Assembly: GCA_025350325.1 (NCBI GenBank)
Contig: JANXYB010000042.1
Span: 1-56,803 of the forward strand
Reading direction: 5' to 3'
Length of the DNA: 56,803 bases
From: Acidobacteriaceae bacterium
Lineage (GTDB): Bacteria; Acidobacteriota; Terriglobia; Terriglobales; Acidobacteriaceae
This document shows, piece by piece, positions 18,933-27,243 of the stretch. The position numbers and the translations under genes were made by a program. Each line of letters begins with the position of its first letter. Position 1 is the first letter of the stretch. Below the pieces are notes generated by a model. The model saw only the letters and a list, made by a program, of their open reading frames with translations, searched no databases and was not told the DNA's origin.

Positions 18933-19433
18933 ATGCGATTTGAAGCAATGGCGGTAAAGATTCCCCATGTGGAAGGTCACCCCAACCGGGTTCCCTTTGA
19001 AGGGGTACTGACGATCGTTGACACAGCCAGCGATAAGGCGCCGGCAGGTGCACGCGGGCATCGAGTCATGCTGACGCGCGAAGCGGCAGAGAGGGCGCTG
19101 CCTTCACTGTTGGGCATGGCAGTCGATTACAGGCCTGCATGGGATGGACACGATGCACGGCGCAAGATAGGCCTGCTGACCGAGGCAAACCTGGTGGCCA
19201 ATCAGTTAGTTGTACGGGGATATCTGTATGCGCGGGATTTCCCAGAGGTGGCGGGCGCGATCGCTGCACAAGCGCCGCACTCCATGGGCATGAGCTATGA
19301 ATTGGCCGATGCCCGCGTAGAAGATATGCGCGCCGAGTTATGGAAATTGACGCGTGTTACTTTCACAGGCGCAGCGATCCTGCTGCGTGATAAGGCAGCA
19401 TACACGGCAACCAGCTTCCGCATGGCAAGCTAA
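18933..19433 (+). CDS. Prohead maturation protease
   Basis: 166 residues with the herpesvirus-type (U35/S78-like) protease pattern. There is an early beta-barrel, a His at 73 in DGHDARRKIG, then HSMGMSYEL with Ser 117 or 121 as nucleophile candidate, and the characteristic LTRVTFTGAAIL close. It would cleave scaffold and capsid N-termini during head maturation. GGAG lies a few bases before the ATG. The position between portal and scaffold/capsid is standard. Assignment of the exact nucleophile is an inference. Confidence 0.8.
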   Translation: MRFEAMAVKIPHVEGHPNRVPFEGVLTIVDTASDKAPAGARGHRVMLTREAAERALPSLLGMAVDYRPAWDGHDARRKIGLLTEANLVANQLVVRGYLYARDFPEVAGAIAAQAPHSMGMSYELADARVEDMRAELWKLTRVTFTGAAILLRDKAAYTATSFRMAS

Positions 19434-19553
19434 CTGCCCTTAAATCAAAGTCTGTAGGCAGCAACGATATCAGGCGCAGTACGGATGTATTCATGCGCCG
19501 TGATTGTGTTGCCGCCCTGCGCTTACCGAACTAGCGATCACGAAAGGGATGGC

Positions 19554-19946
19554 ATGGAAAACCAAGAAAAAGAAATCATGGAGCGGCTCGAGGCTGCGAC
19601 CTCGCTGTTGGAGCGGACGCTGAGCTGGCTCGAGGAGCGTCACGGTGCGGGTGAAGTCGAGAAGATTACCGCGATGGTAGAGCAGGGCCGCCGCGAGACA
19701 GAGCTCACAGAAAAGCTTGCCGCGGCAGAGCGCGAACTGACGGAACTAAAAGCGGCCGCGGCTCAAACGTCTTTGAATCCGCTGCGCAAAACCCTGTCAG
19801 CATCTACGAACGAAATGCTAGCAAAGCACGGCATCGGGGATGGACCTGTCGATGTGCGTGCTCTCGATGCAGCCCTCTCGGGCCTCAGCCTGGAGCAGCG
19901 CATTGCCGTAAAGAGTCAACTCTTGCGCGCTGGAGCAATAGCGTAA
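19554..19946 (+). CDS. Probable capsid scaffolding protein (coiled coil)
   Basis: 130 residues from the ATG at 19554, which has AAAGGGA six bases upstream. An in-frame upstream ATG at 19485 gives a Cys-rich extension unlike the rest. Residues 1-85 form a highly charged Glu/Lys/Arg coiled coil. The C-terminal 45 residues are a compact helical domain with a basic end. Composition, size and position between prohead protease and major capsid fit a scaffold or delta-domain protein. No sequence signature proves it. Confidence 0.6.
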   Translation: MENQEKEIMERLEAATSLLERTLSWLEERHGAGEVEKITAMVEQGRRETELTEKLAAAERELTELKAAAAQTSLNPLRKTLSASTNEMLAKHGIGDGPVDVRALDAALSGLSLEQRIAVKSQLLRAGAIA

Positions 19947-19963
19947 AGCTTGCGCGCTGGAGC
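19922..19963. repeat. Short direct repeat at the scaffold gene end
   Basis: CTTGCGCGCTGGAGC occurs at 19922-19936 (the last codons of the scaffold gene) and again at 19949-19963 after its stop. This looks like a local tandem duplication of about 27 bases that has begun to diverge. Confidence 0.6.
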
Positions 19964-20177
19964 CATCGTAATCGACCGAGTGTAATGGCGATTATCTCAT
20001 TTGCCAGAGCAATCTCAAAAAAGATGCAACCGGCTTAGTGATGCCGGGAGTCAATTTTTAATTTGGCGTGCAACCAGATTGCGACCTGTAACCAAACAGC
20101 AATATGTAACCGGGCTTGAGGCTGATCTTCGTCCTGCTTCTGAGCCACGACTGGCCCCATGGAGGGGGCAATAACCT

Positions 20178-21146
20178 ATGAACGCATCCTTCGCAGACAT
20201 TAATGCGGCAGCTGATTTTATCGGGCCAGGGGCTTTAGAAGTTCCGCTTTACCAGACCGAGATCTTCGATATCTGCCGCCGCTCGAGCCCGTTCGGCCAG
20301 CGCATCAAGCAGGTCCCAGCGACCGGTCACCCTTCGAGATTTTTTGAAGAGACAGCAATCCCAACTCCAGGCACCGCAGGCTTCGTCAACCCACGCAGCA
20401 TCGTGGCGCCGCTTGTGACCCCGACGCGGGTTGAGCGCAGCGTACCGCTTAAGGCGATCGTTTCTCAGATCAACTACAACCTGTTTGACGTCGAGCTTGG
20501 TCGCCAGCAACAGCAATTCGCTTATCTGCAGGCCAAAGACCTGGTTGACACGGTCAACGGCGTAATGATTGCGCATGACGTCGCTTTGTGGAACGGGAAC
20601 GATACCAGCCTTAGCACGCCCACGACTACTCAGTACATGGGAGCTATCGGCCAAATCGGTGCCGGTGGCAACACCACCACCATCGCAACTAATGCATCGA
20701 TTGTCGACGGCATCAAATCAGCGGTAGCGCAGATGGTGGCCAGCAATGGATATCATGTGCGTCCGACGGCGATCTATGCCAACCCAGTGTTGCTGGACCT
20801 GATCGACCGCGAAATGAAGACTGAGTTTAACGTGGTACTCAGCTCCGATCAGATTACGGGCGGGTTCAGGGTCAAGATGCTCTCGACCCAGGCAGGTGAC
20901 CTGCCACTGATCCCCGACTGGAGTTTGAGTTATACCGGCACCCCGGGATCCGGAACCGCAGTTCTGCCGGCTTACATCGTGACGGAAGACTTGATTGAGT
21001 ATCACTGGCTCGGCGATCCGACGCCGCGCATCTTTCAATTAGGCCTGCCCGGTTCGCTGGCGCAGCAGTATGTCGCGGTCAAGTTCGGTGCTCTGGTTGT
21101 GAAGGGCGCGAACTACGCACACTACCAGGTCCTCGTCGACCGGTAA
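20178..21146 (+). CDS. Major capsid protein (HK97 fold)
   Basis: 322 residues. Its pattern fits HK97-fold capsid proteins: a short N-arm without an obvious cleavable delta domain (a separate scaffold lies upstream), an E-loop-like strand pair (about 60-105), a helical spine around QFAYLQAKDLVDTVNGVMIAHD, and a P-domain with RPTAIYANPVLLDLIDREM. The tail VAVKFGALVVKGANYAHYQV resembles known capsid C-termini. GGAGG at 20161-20165 precedes the ATG by 12 bases inside a small GCCCC/GGGGC hairpin (about 20154-20169), which might tune its very high expected expression. A 231-base non-coding leader precedes it. Confidence 0.8.
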   Translation: MNASFADINAAADFIGPGALEVPLYQTEIFDICRRSSPFGQRIKQVPATGHPSRFFEETAIPTPGTAGFVNPRSIVAPLVTPTRVERSVPLKAIVSQINYNLFDVELGRQQQQFAYLQAKDLVDTVNGVMIAHDVALWNGNDTSLSTPTTTQYMGAIGQIGAGGNTTTIATNASIVDGIKSAVAQMVASNGYHVRPTAIYANPVLLDLIDREMKTEFNVVLSSDQITGGFRVKMLSTQAGDLPLIPDWSLSYTGTPGSGTAVLPAYIVTEDLIEYHWLGDPTPRIFQLGLPGSLAQQYVAVKFGALVVKGANYAHYQVLVDR

Positions 21147-21169
21147 GACTGACTCGCATGCCGGCGCAC

Positions 21170-21200
21170 AAGAGAGGCTTCGTTACGTGGAGCCTCTCTT
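21170..21200 (+). terminator. Perfect 10-bp hairpin after the capsid gene
   Basis: AAGAGAGGCT (21170-21179) and AGCCTCTCTT (21191-21200) pair perfectly across an 11-base loop. No T-run follows, so it may be a partial terminator or an RNA-stabilising 3' hairpin that raises capsid mRNA above the downstream tail genes. Confidence 0.5.
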
Positions 21201-21302
21201 GGCAGTAACTCCCTACGCGATCACTTATGCGCGTCAGCCGACCGCGACTAACCTAGGGGTTAGTTCCGCTTGGCTGATTTACATCGAAACTGGAAGGTAA
21301 AA

Positions 21303-21926
21303 ATGGCATATCTGCAGCCAGCGGATTATCCCAACTTTGGATTGCCGGACGGAACGACAACGGACTGGATAACAGCTGCCACGGCATTGATCAACAGCTA
21401 TTGCAGGAGGCCGGACCTCAATGTGACGCAATACACTGAGCGATTGCGTCTCACCTGCGGATCACAAGCAGTGCTTCTAACCTATCTCCCTTTGGCGCCG
21501 ATGGGGGAGGCAGCTTCACCGATCGTAAGTCTTGAGGGTCGCTACGGCCGTCCGCGGCGCGGTGAGTTAGCAGATGACTCGCTGTTTCAAATCGCGACCG
21601 CATTTTCATTGCCTGGACAGTGGACGTCCATCGATCCGACTTCTGTGGATTACGACTCGGCCACAGGCGAATTGAATTTGCCCTGGAATATTTTGGGGCT
21701 GTCTTATAACGAGGTCTCGGTGACTTACACAGCCGGGCTGCTCTCGATCGGCGACGATATCAAGGCGGCATGTTCACAGATTGTGCGCAATGCGCAGGCA
21801 ACACCGGCGTTGAACGCAAGCAAGACCAAAATCGACACCATGCAGATGCAGTATTTCTCAAGTTCGCTGGTAGACGAGACCGTCCAAGTGTGGCTGCGCC
21901 CCTACATCGCGAACAGGCTGGGGTGA
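21303..21926 (+). CDS. Head-tail connector (gp6-like) candidate
   Basis: 207 residues from the ATG at 21303, with GGAAGG seven bases upstream (an in-frame TTG at 21270 is less likely). The start is typical of gp6/gp15-like adaptors: an N-terminal helix with WITAATALINSYCRRPD, a beta-hairpin middle, then YNEVSVTYTAGLLSIGDDIKAACSQIVRNAQ, the conserved connector helix. It probably sits below the portal as the first neck ring. The position right after the capsid supports this. Confidence 0.7.
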   Translation: MAYLQPADYPNFGLPDGTTTDWITAATALINSYCRRPDLNVTQYTERLRLTCGSQAVLLTYLPLAPMGEAASPIVSLEGRYGRPRRGELADDSLFQIATAFSLPGQWTSIDPTSVDYDSATGELNLPWNILGLSYNEVSVTYTAGLLSIGDDIKAACSQIVRNAQATPALNASKTKIDTMQMQYFSSSLVDETVQVWLRPYIANRLG

Positions 21927-21930
21927 AGCA

Positions 21931-22365
21931 ATGAGTGATACATCACCACGAGACTCTGCGCGAGCGCCTCGACTGCTGGCCGATGCCCTGCTGCGCTGCG
22001 TGGCAGGTACATCCGCTTTGTTGCGAGTAACTGGCACAGGCCTGGAAACCAGTAAAGCCGAAGTAGGACTAATTGCAACGACCTTTGCCAATGTGCTGGT
22101 AAGTCCCGTCGTCATGCGCAAGCTGCGGCCAAGTTTGCAAGAAAGTGAGGAGACAAAGTGGGAACTACTTATATCGGCAACTAGCGTGCAGCAGCAGGTT
22201 AGCGCGCTCGATCTAGCCTCTGCTCAATCTCTCTTCTCGATGACGCTGGCCGTTTCGGTAGCAGGCCAAAACTACTTGATCGAGTCGATAGGTTCGAATG
22301 AGGCGTTCGGCCAGATTTATCTATATAGGCTGCTCCTGCGTGAGGCGCGACAGCAAGCCCTTTGA
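21931..22365 (+). CDS. Probable neck/head-completion protein, unrecognised
   Basis: Not recognised by sequence. 144 residues, soluble, beta-rich, no signal. It starts five bases after the connector stop, with a GGGG stretch before the ATG, so it is co-translated. In siphovirus-type modules this slot holds the head-closure or stopper protein, and the size fits. Residues 60-125 look like a small beta-barrel (IATTFANVLVSPVV and LFSMTLAVSV). The role is inferred from position only. Confidence 0.5.
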   Translation: MSDTSPRDSARAPRLLADALLRCVAGTSALLRVTGTGLETSKAEVGLIATTFANVLVSPVVMRKLRPSLQESEETKWELLISATSVQQQVSALDLASAQSLFSMTLAVSVAGQNYLIESIGSNEAFGQIYLYRLLLREARQQAL

Positions 22366-22505
22366 CTTGTGTGAATGGCCGCCTAGGACATTTACGCGAT
22401 GCATTGTCTTGCTAACGATATAACTCTTTCTTTGAACGTAAACATCTCTCTGGCTTGACCAGGTCACTGTGGCCGGGCAGCCCTCGGTGACAGGAGCACT
22501 AATTC

Positions 22506-22991
22506 ATGCAAAATGCTAAAGACTCTTTTTACATCGTACTTCGCAATCGTTTGGCAGCACTCAATCCGGGGCGCACCGTGCTGCTGCGAGGCGCCGTGCG
22601 CCCAGGCATTTTGGTTGAAGAGGCGGAAGCTCCATTTGCTCAGGTCCTGTCAGATGTGTTCGTGATGCGCTGGCTGGGCCTCGGAGTCGACCTCAACCTA
22701 TCCTTAGCGCTGATCGCGCAGGAATGTGAAATCGTCTATCAGACCTGCGGTACGCAGAGCTTTGGCGGACTTGATCGTGGTCGGTCGATGAGCCAAATGG
22801 ATGCTGAGTTGATGGCGATTCTGCAACCCTTTTGTGCGCCGAAGATGAACTATGTTGTGCAGCCGCCGGCGCCGCTGATGACGCAGATATTTTGGGCTGA
22901 GCCGTTCTTTACACCGATTGCATCGCAACGTGGCCGGTTGAGTCGATCAGCAAGAGTAGTTGTGTACAGCTGTCAAGAGCAGGGGGAGTAA
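22506..22991 (+). CDS. Probable tail-completion (tail terminator-like) protein, unrecognised
   Basis: Not recognised. 161 residues, mixed alpha/beta, no signal. It follows a 140-base gap with an AGGAG ribosome site and overlaps the next gene as TAATG. Size and slot fit a tail-terminator protein. The sequence LRNRLAALNPGRTVLLRG early and a C-terminal strand region (SARVVVYSCQ) would be consistent with that alpha-beta fold. From about 22.4 kb the DNA becomes visibly more AT-rich than the head genes. Confidence 0.45.
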   Translation: MQNAKDSFYIVLRNRLAALNPGRTVLLRGAVRPGILVEEAEAPFAQVLSDVFVMRWLGLGVDLNLSLALIAQECEIVYQTCGTQSFGGLDRGRSMSQMDAELMAILQPFCAPKMNYVVQPPAPLMTQIFWAEPFFTPIASQRGRLSRSARVVVYSCQEQGE

Positions 22992-23965
22992 TGACCACGA
23001 ATTGCATCTTAGCTCAGGCACCGGTTACTCGCCGGGTGCGTGCATATTTTGCACCAGTTGACCGGGCTACTAAAACGCCAGTTTTCTTCGATCCTGCATC
23101 ACCATCCACATTCTTGCTCGATTCTCCGCCTTCACCCTGGATTGACCTCGGGTGGGTTCAACAATTAAGCCGTCAATCTCTAAGTAAGTCAAAGGCAGTA
23201 TTGACCGGCAACCCTGCCAGCACTCTCGAGCAGGTTCGCGAAACTCTTGAGGCGCAAGTAAGCCTCGAGTTCCTCAGTTGGTCAAAACTCACAATGGCGC
23301 TGGCAACCGGTTCGCAGCATATGAATGTGCTTGCTTGTGCGAATGGTGTCAGTCCCTCCGCAGACGGAGGTCAAGCAGCAACGGCAATCTTAGTTGAGCT
23401 TGGTGCAACCTCCTCAGTAATTCCATTGGCCGCTGTAGAGTTGGCTAAGTTTGCTCCCGGTGAAATGATAGCCGTCGATAGTGATTACGCAGGGCAGACC
23501 GGCTTTGTCGGTTGGCCGGTTTCGGGCGCATATGTGCGCCGACCTCTCACCGATGTGGATTATGTAAGACGTATAACGTTTAATGTCGCGGTGATATCTC
23601 AAGTCACTTCAAACGGGCTTCTATTAGCTCAACCTTTACCGGGTGGAATTCCACAAGTTGGAGCAAAGTTGCAAAAAATCTGTGGATTTGTCGACCGGGA
23701 AGGCGGAAGCTTCTTCCAGGAATGGTCGGGCCTGTTTATTCTGGAAGGCACCCAAGGCGACCGTATCTGCTTTCATTACCCTCGGCTGCAAACTATAGCA
23801 GAGGCACGGGAAGGTTCTGTGCTTCTTGACAGTAAGCACAAGGACGGCCTCGAGCGAATCGTGTTGAAAGGGCACTTCATGGCTTTGCCTGTAACCGATG
23901 CTCTTGATGGTGAACGAGTGCTATCTTACCGCAGCTTCCAACCGGCTAACCATGCCCTTATCTAG
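22991..23965 (+). CDS. Probable major tail/tube protein, unrecognised
   Basis: Not recognised with certainty. 324 residues, beta-rich, with no signal or membrane region. It begins in the TAATG overlap with the previous gene. The order (connector, closure, terminator, then this) is where the tail-tube protein normally lies. Its strand-rich layout, including VQQLSRQSLSKSKAVLTG and a final VLKGHFMALPVTDALDG, would suit a tube-fold protein, though it is longer than many. The function is positional inference. Confidence 0.45.
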   Translation: MTTNCILAQAPVTRRVRAYFAPVDRATKTPVFFDPASPSTFLLDSPPSPWIDLGWVQQLSRQSLSKSKAVLTGNPASTLEQVRETLEAQVSLEFLSWSKLTMALATGSQHMNVLACANGVSPSADGGQAATAILVELGATSSVIPLAAVELAKFAPGEMIAVDSDYAGQTGFVGWPVSGAYVRRPLTDVDYVRRITFNVAVISQVTSNGLLLAQPLPGGIPQVGAKLQKICGFVDREGGSFFQEWSGLFILEGTQGDRICFHYPRLQTIAEAREGSVLLDSKHKDGLERIVLKGHFMALPVTDALDGERVLSYRSFQPANHALI

Positions 23966-24067
23966 ATCTAATCCGAGTTATGACAAACATTGACTATGTC
24001 TTCATTTGAAGTCAGCTCAGTTTGCTTGTTGCTGGTCCTACGCTCGGCGCAAAGTTAGGAAGTTACC

Positions 24068-26383
24068 ATGAAGATCACGATTCAAGGGGTAGATTACACA
24101 TCTGCGCTGGACGCATCGCATCCACTTACAATTGATCGCACGCTCAACCGTCCCTCAGTCTGTCAGCTTTGGCTCAGTCTTCCGATGAGTGGGCACCTGA
24201 CCGCGCCAGCACGCAATCAGTCGATTGAAGTGGCTAGCGATGAATGTATTACTTACTTCACTGGCTACATAGCCACCAATCCTTTTCCCGAGTATGCAGG
24301 ATTTGGGATGGAAGGGGCACGTTGCCGCATCGCGATCCAAGCGATTAGTGATGAGTTGCTTCTCGATCAGTTATCAATGATGTCTAGTAGTGGGATTGGG
24401 AGCGTCTCGGCTGGAGCACTCCTTATGTCCTTGGTAGGTAAAACAGGGGCAACAAGCCTGTCAACACAGGCGCTGGCGCTCGATGCACCTATAAGTCATC
24501 TCCTTTCGCATCCCGGTGCATCGTGGAGCGCAGTAGCCGGTAGTGCCGCAAACCTCGCGCGATCGGCTTACCGCGCTATATCTGGCGCCCTGTCTCTGGC
24601 TAGCCTTCCTACGGCTGTGCACGCGCTCAGCGAAGCCGATGGCTCATTGACTCTCGCCCACCTGTCACTTACTGGCAGGGCGGATAAGGCTCTTGCCAAC
24701 GACATTACAGTTTGTGGCGACCTTGAGCCTACGTCCTATGTATCTGATTATTTCCTTGGGGATGGGGTAACAACCCAATTCAATCTATCAGCGACTCCTT
24801 ATTCCCTTGCTGCATCTCGGTCGCATGTCATTCGTGAATTATTTGACGGCCCAGCAATCGACCGACGCGTGTGGGGCGGCACAAGTGGTGCTCAATACTT
24901 TTCCTTGTGCGGCTTGGGGTTATCAATGCAAGGCGGCAACGGCATTGACGGGGACGTAGCCCTTACGTGGATCGATCCTGTGGAGATGGGGGGCACGCTG
25001 CTCCTAGAGGCGGCTGGAGTCAATTTGGCGGCCGGCAGCGACGGCATATTGGCCGGCTTCTTTGTCGGGCTTGAAACTCAATCAGCATGCACGGCGGGCT
25101 TTAAAGCGATCGCCCAGCAGGGCACAGGTGCGGTCACCATCCAGCCAGTCATTCAGGGGGTGCCCGCCGGAATGACTTACAACGTCAATTCGTCTGCTCA
25201 ATACACACTTCGCATTCGGGTGCACTGCCCTGAGATAGAACGCACCCTGGCTGTCTATCGTTCCTATGTTGACAGTGGACCGGTGACTTATGGCGGCCAG
25301 TCAAATGTCGCACCTGCGCGGTTGCACTTTGAGATACAGGAGTTTGTAAACGGCGTGGCTGGAATGCCGGTAACTCTTAATGATGGCTCCGTCTCAAATA
25401 TGGCAGCTACGTGCAGTGTCGTGGTGGCCAGCAGCATCAATCTCCTAGGCTCTATTCGCTCTGTCAACTTAAGCAATCTTGGCTCTGGTTGGGTGGTCAA
25501 TACAATATCAGGCGGTGGCCCCCAAACGCGCCGCTTAGGTACAACCGCAGAGTCTGCTGAGTGCAATCTTGAGAGCGGCGGCAGATTGGTCTATTATCCG
25601 GGTTACACTCCGACCGTCGGAGAGCAGATCAAAGTTACTTATCGTACTGCTGGCAGAGCCATAGGCAGAGCTGTGAATGGAGCTAGTCAGCAGAGTCTAG
25701 CTTTGGCCGGCCTACCCAGCGTCGCTGCGTGGACTGGCTCTGTCAGTAGCCCAAATACCCGCAGCTCTCAGGACTGTCGCAACGCAGCATTGACACTACA
25801 GCAAGCCGCCGCCAGCCAGAGCGCGCTCTTGAGCGGGACTTACGCCGCGACGAGTGCGAGTTTTGCGACCGACGTTTTGCCTGGCGAAGCGCTGTCAATC
25901 GACGCACCATCGATGTACCTAAATGCGCAAGTATTGGTGCGAACAGTCAAGCTCGCTTACAGACCGAGTTATCCCGATCTGATCGAGTATTCGATAAGCT
26001 TTGCGAATGACTGGGCTGAGGATCTGGCAATCAAGACCAGCGCAACCGTTCCCGCAGATGCATGGCTTCCTGCGGCCATCTCGCCCGCTTACCTTGATAA
26101 CCTCAATGGGCTCACAGTTACATCACTGAACGGAAATACTGTCATCATAAACACGGGTGCGACTGCTCCCCCCGGCGGCGGGTTTGAAGTTAGACGGCGG
26201 GATTACACGTTTATGCCTGGCCAAGATCCGGATCTGGTCATGCGCGGTTCACAAACTAACCTGACCTTTACCCGAGCGGCTGCAAGCGAGCGATTCTATA
26301 TCAGGATGTTTGACGGTGCAGCGCCTCCTAACTATTCAGAATTTTCGGCAACGTTGATCTTCAACTTGCCACTCGCGTCTTAG
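24068..26383 (+). CDS. Large tail/baseplate-like structural protein
   Basis: 771 residues, all beta-type and Ser/Ala/Gly-rich, with no signal. The N-terminus (MKITIQGVDYTSALDASHPL) and the first 250 residues read like tail-hub or distal-tail proteins. Residues about 255-430 look like an inserted lectin-like jelly-roll (FDGPAIDRRVWGG onward). The C-terminal 100 residues end in a fibronectin-III-like module (about 690-771). No long helical tape-measure-like region is present here or in its neighbours. GGAAG precedes the ATG. The family is not identified. Tail tip/baseplate is the best guess. Confidence 0.5.
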   Translation: MKITIQGVDYTSALDASHPLTIDRTLNRPSVCQLWLSLPMSGHLTAPARNQSIEVASDECITYFTGYIATNPFPEYAGFGMEGARCRIAIQAISDELLLDQLSMMSSSGIGSVSAGALLMSLVGKTGATSLSTQALALDAPISHLLSHPGASWSAVAGSAANLARSAYRAISGALSLASLPTAVHALSEADGSLTLAHLSLTGRADKALANDITVCGDLEPTSYVSDYFLGDGVTTQFNLSATPYSLAASRSHVIRELFDGPAIDRRVWGGTSGAQYFSLCGLGLSMQGGNGIDGDVALTWIDPVEMGGTLLLEAAGVNLAAGSDGILAGFFVGLETQSACTAGFKAIAQQGTGAVTIQPVIQGVPAGMTYNVNSSAQYTLRIRVHCPEIERTLAVYRSYVDSGPVTYGGQSNVAPARLHFEIQEFVNGVAGMPVTLNDGSVSNMAATCSVVVASSINLLGSIRSVNLSNLGSGWVVNTISGGGPQTRRLGTTAESAECNLESGGRLVYYPGYTPTVGEQIKVTYRTAGRAIGRAVNGASQQSLALAGLPSVAAWTGSVSSPNTRSSQDCRNAALTLQQAAASQSALLSGTYAATSASFATDVLPGEALSIDAPSMYLNAQVLVRTVKLAYRPSYPDLIEYSISFANDWAEDLAIKTSATVPADAWLPAAISPAYLDNLNGLTVTSLNGNTVIINTGATAPPGGGFEVRRRDYTFMPGQDPDLVMRGSQTNLTFTRAAASERFYIRMFDGAAPPNYSEFSATLIFNLPLAS

Positions 26384-26428
26384 CGCGGCGACTTAGAACT
26401 AAACACAATGCGAACGGAGCTCGGCAGA

Positions 26429-26656
26429 ATGCGAATGATGAATGAATTCGAGGCGCAGGTGTTAGGCGACTTATGCGTACTCAAGACGCAGATGACTGGA
26501 CTCACGGGCGACGGCAACGGCGGACGCATCGCTGAGTTGGAGCATCGCATGGAACGGCACGAGCAGCATTGGCAACGAGCTAAAGGCTTCCTGGCTGCAT
26601 TCAGCGTGCTGCTGGCGGTCGCCGAGGTAGCGGTGCAGGCGTGGCATCATCGTTAA
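26429..26656 (+). CDS. Small XhlA-like coiled-coil membrane protein
   Basis: 75 residues from the ATG at 26429 (GGAG nine bases upstream; ATGs at 26408, 26435 and 26438 are alternatives). A Glu/His/Arg-rich coiled coil (about 5-45, with IAELEHRMERHEQHW) is followed by one C-terminal membrane helix (FLAAFSVLLAVAEVAVQAW) and a short basic end. This is the layout of XhlA/haemolysin-type holin-accessory proteins. It closes the cassette. If it has a lysis role, the partner endolysin is missing nearby. Confidence 0.55.
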   Translation: MRMMNEFEAQVLGDLCVLKTQMTGLTGDGNGGRIAELEHRMERHEQHWQRAKGFLAAFSVLLAVAEVAVQAWHHR

Positions 26657-26739
26657 TATTCCGCACGCGCTGGACTTCTTCGTCCTAGACTAGACTCCAT
26701 TATTTCTGCACACCGGCAGCCGCTCGTATAATCAGCCCC

Positions 26740-27243
26740 ATGGACGAGCGGCCTCTGGTTGGCGTGGTGATGGGCAGTAAGAGCGACTACGAAATCCTGT
26801 CGGCAGCCGTAGAGATTCTGCGCGCGCTGGCAATACCCTACGAGGCGCGCGTAGTCAGCGCTCATCGCACCCCTGACTTGCTTTTTAAATACGCCGAGAC
26901 CGCCCGGGAACGCGGCTTGCGCGTTATCATTGCAGGCGCGGGCGGTGCGGCCCACCTACCTGGAATGCTGGCCGCAAAAACGCTCATTCCCGTCCTCGGC
27001 GTCCCCATCGCAGCCACGCAGTTGAATGGATTCGACGCCCTTTTCTCGATCGTGCAAATGCCCAAAGGTGTTCCAGTCGGCACACTGGCAATAGGCAAGC
27101 CGGGCGCGGCCAACGCCGCCCTGTTTGCTGCTGAAATACTGGCCTTAACAGACGCCGGCCTTTACCAGCGTCTCTCGGCATGGCGTGCCGCTCGCACCCA
27201 GGAAGTGCTCGATCAAACTTTGAACGAGGAGTTGCCGAGGTGA
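26740..27243 (+). CDS. purE: N5-carboxyaminoimidazole ribonucleotide mutase PurE
   Basis: 167 residues, class I PurE. It moves the carboxyl group of N5-CAIR (made by PurK) to C4, giving CAIR in de novo purine synthesis. The signatures are complete: VVMGSKSDYE at 9-18, SAHRTPD with the catalytic His at 42, and the phosphate-site GAGGAAHLPGM. The stop overlaps the PurK start by four bases, giving translational coupling. It begins only 83 bases after the phage-derived cassette. Confidence 0.97.
   Translation: MDERPLVGVVMGSKSDYEILSAAVEILRALAIPYEARVVSAHRTPDLLFKYAETARERGLRVIIAGAGGAAHLPGMLAAKTLIPVLGVPIAATQLNGFDALFSIVQMPKGVPVGTLAIGKPGAANAALFAAEILALTDAGLYQRLSAWRAARTQEVLDQTLNEELPR

Larger units (their letters stand above)
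7270..26656 (+). mobile_element. Phage-derived head/tail structural cassette (domesticated prophage or GTA-like)
   Basis: Co-directional plus-strand genes in classic head-to-tail order: terminase, portal, prohead protease, scaffold, capsid, connector, neck/tail candidates, a large tail protein and an XhlA-like membrane protein, preceded by fibre-like exported proteins. No integrase, excisionase, repressor, replication gene, recognisable tape measure or endolysin is visible, nor an att-type repeat or tRNA at either edge. The right edge lies only 83 bases before purE. Reading frames are intact throughout. I infer either a retained (functional) particle locus or a prophage that lost its early and integration genes. 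Exact boundaries are estimates. Confidence 0.7.

Noticed and set aside
7270..26656. Search for integrase, att sites or a tRNA at the cassette edges
   Set aside because: No recombinase motif, no matching direct repeats and no cloverleaf could be seen. Integration sites are therefore not claimed.
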